DNA from: JADGGM01 sp025449955
Lineage (GTDB): Bacteria > Gemmatimonadota > Gemmatimonadetes > Gemmatimonadales > Gemmatimonadaceae
Reading direction: 5' to 3'
Assembly (NCBI GenBank): GCA_036554285.1
Contig: DATBNO010000073.1
Coordinates: 3,905 to 67,904 of the forward strand
Length of the DNA: 64,000 bases
Part shown: positions 63,527 through 64,000 of the stretch, in pieces
Numbering within the stretch: position 1 is the stretch's first letter
Layout of the letters: each line of letters begins with the position of its first letter
Translations under genes and position numbers: made by a program
Notes under the pieces: generated by a model
What the model saw: only the letters and a program-made list of their open reading frames with translations
Databases searched by the model: none
Told to the model about the DNA's origin: nothing

Positions 63527-64000
63527 CTAGTGGTTCAGGTTCGGGTTGTTCGCCCGTTCGATGTCCGGGAGCTTGAGGCACAACTGCGACCCATCCGGTC
63601 CGTAGGTCCCACCGTTACGGTAGGGCGAGCCCGGCGCCGGCTGCAGTGGCAGGTTGTTGCGAATCACGTCGTACAAGCGCTGGCCCTCGAGGAACAGCTC
63701 GCGGCTCCGTTCTTCGATGATCTGCGCGAGGACGGACGCCTGATCGGTCGCGCCGCTGTAGGCCGGCAATCCGGCGCGCGTGTGCAGCGTGTTGATGACG
63801 GCGATCGCACCACCCGTATCCCCATCGCGGACATCGGCTTCACCGATGATCAGCTCTGCCTCCGACCACTTGGCGATCGGAGTCGACGTGCCGACGTCCG
63901 GATACTTGAGCTGCTGCCATTCATGAATGCCGGACGACGAGTGGTTGCTGGTCGAGTCCGTTGGCACGCGTGGGTCGGGTACGCCGTCATACACCATATT
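63527..64000 (-). CDS. RagB/SusD-family outer-membrane lipoprotein (C-terminal part)
   Basis: The 5' end lies outside the window. The 157 visible residues end with the features of SusD/RagB proteins: WSEAELIIGEADVRDGD, an Asn/Gly-rich loop region, the IIEERSRELFLEGQRLYDVIR helix pair in which RRRELFLEG-type and RYDxIR-type motifs are diagnostic, and a final NPNLNH. Such lipoproteins hand glycans to a SusC-type TonB-dependent transporter, which would normally be upstream on this strand outside the window. Confidence 0.88.
   Translation of the reverse strand, partial: NMVYDGVPDPRVPTDSTSNHSSSGIHEWQQLKYPDVGTSTPIAKWSEAELIIGEADVRDGDTGGAIAVINTLHTRAGLPAYSGATDQASVLAQIIEERSRELFLEGQRLYDVIRNNLPLQPAPGSPYRNGGTYGPDGSQLCLKLPDIERANNPNLNH

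Overview
The window is 64 kb of high-GC bacterial chromosome from a diderm that makes meso-diaminopimelate peptidoglycan. Evidence for this includes a MurE with the DNPR motif, LspA, a TonB-like protein, a SusD/RagB-type outer-membrane lipoprotein fragment, a duplicated ADOP-type permease, an MglA-type GTPase and a c-di-AMP cyclase. This mix fits Gemmatimonadota best, but that is inference: there is no rRNA gene and no database search was possible. No insertion sequence, prophage, CRISPR array, rRNA operon or replication origin was seen. Almost every gene from 1 to 40.4 kb lies on the minus strand, often with stop and start codons overlapping by 1 to 8 bases.

Layout in transcription order on the minus strand. 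(a) tilS, hpt, ftsH, folP and cdaA (40.4 to 34.7 kb), then yggS, divIVA-like, pnp, ileS, traR/dksA-like, lspA and rluD (34.6 to 27.3 kb), are housekeeping genes. (b) Immediately downstream, 27.3 to 8.8 kb is a large chemosensory locus: cheW, cheY, cheA, cheC, a 902-residue TPR protein, two DUF4388 proteins, three roadblock/LC7 domains, an MglA-like GTPase, a tandem DnaA-like AAA+ ATPase, cheR, cheD, cheB, two more cheW genes, a TPR protein and a membrane-anchored HExxH peptidase. It has no chemoreceptor, CheZ or flagellar gene and is the most interesting system in the window. (c) A tRNA-Val, a 56-residue membrane protein and an exported TPR protein follow (8.8 to 6.6 kb). (d) The division and cell-wall cluster rsmH, ftsL-like, ftsI, murE, murF and mraY runs off the left edge.

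From 40.5 to 64 kb the strands are mixed. lemA-htpX is followed by an ADOP permease facing a degraded second ADOP copy, then padR with a nested palindromic operator, an alpha/beta hydrolase and a TonB-like gene. A carbon-metabolism set follows: aceA-aceB, gltA, and aceK divergent from icd. Together these encode the glyoxylate bypass and the kinase/phosphatase that would control its branch point. In between lie a KdpDE-like two-component pair, an SAM methyltransferase, infA, rpsU, and three oxidative amino-acid or hydroxy-acid enzymes. A SusD-like fragment runs off the right edge.

Three sequence-level patterns cross these regions. The heptamer GTTAGGC/GCCTAAC occurs about 97 times by hand count, against roughly 7 expected from base composition, in both orientations and several reading frames, and it imposes rare codons such as TTA. 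Three gene-end intervals are filled with related composite inverted-repeat elements, and a fragment of the same G-rich sequence lies in frame inside ileS. Short stop-start overlaps tie most of the chemosensory locus into one apparent translationally coupled unit.
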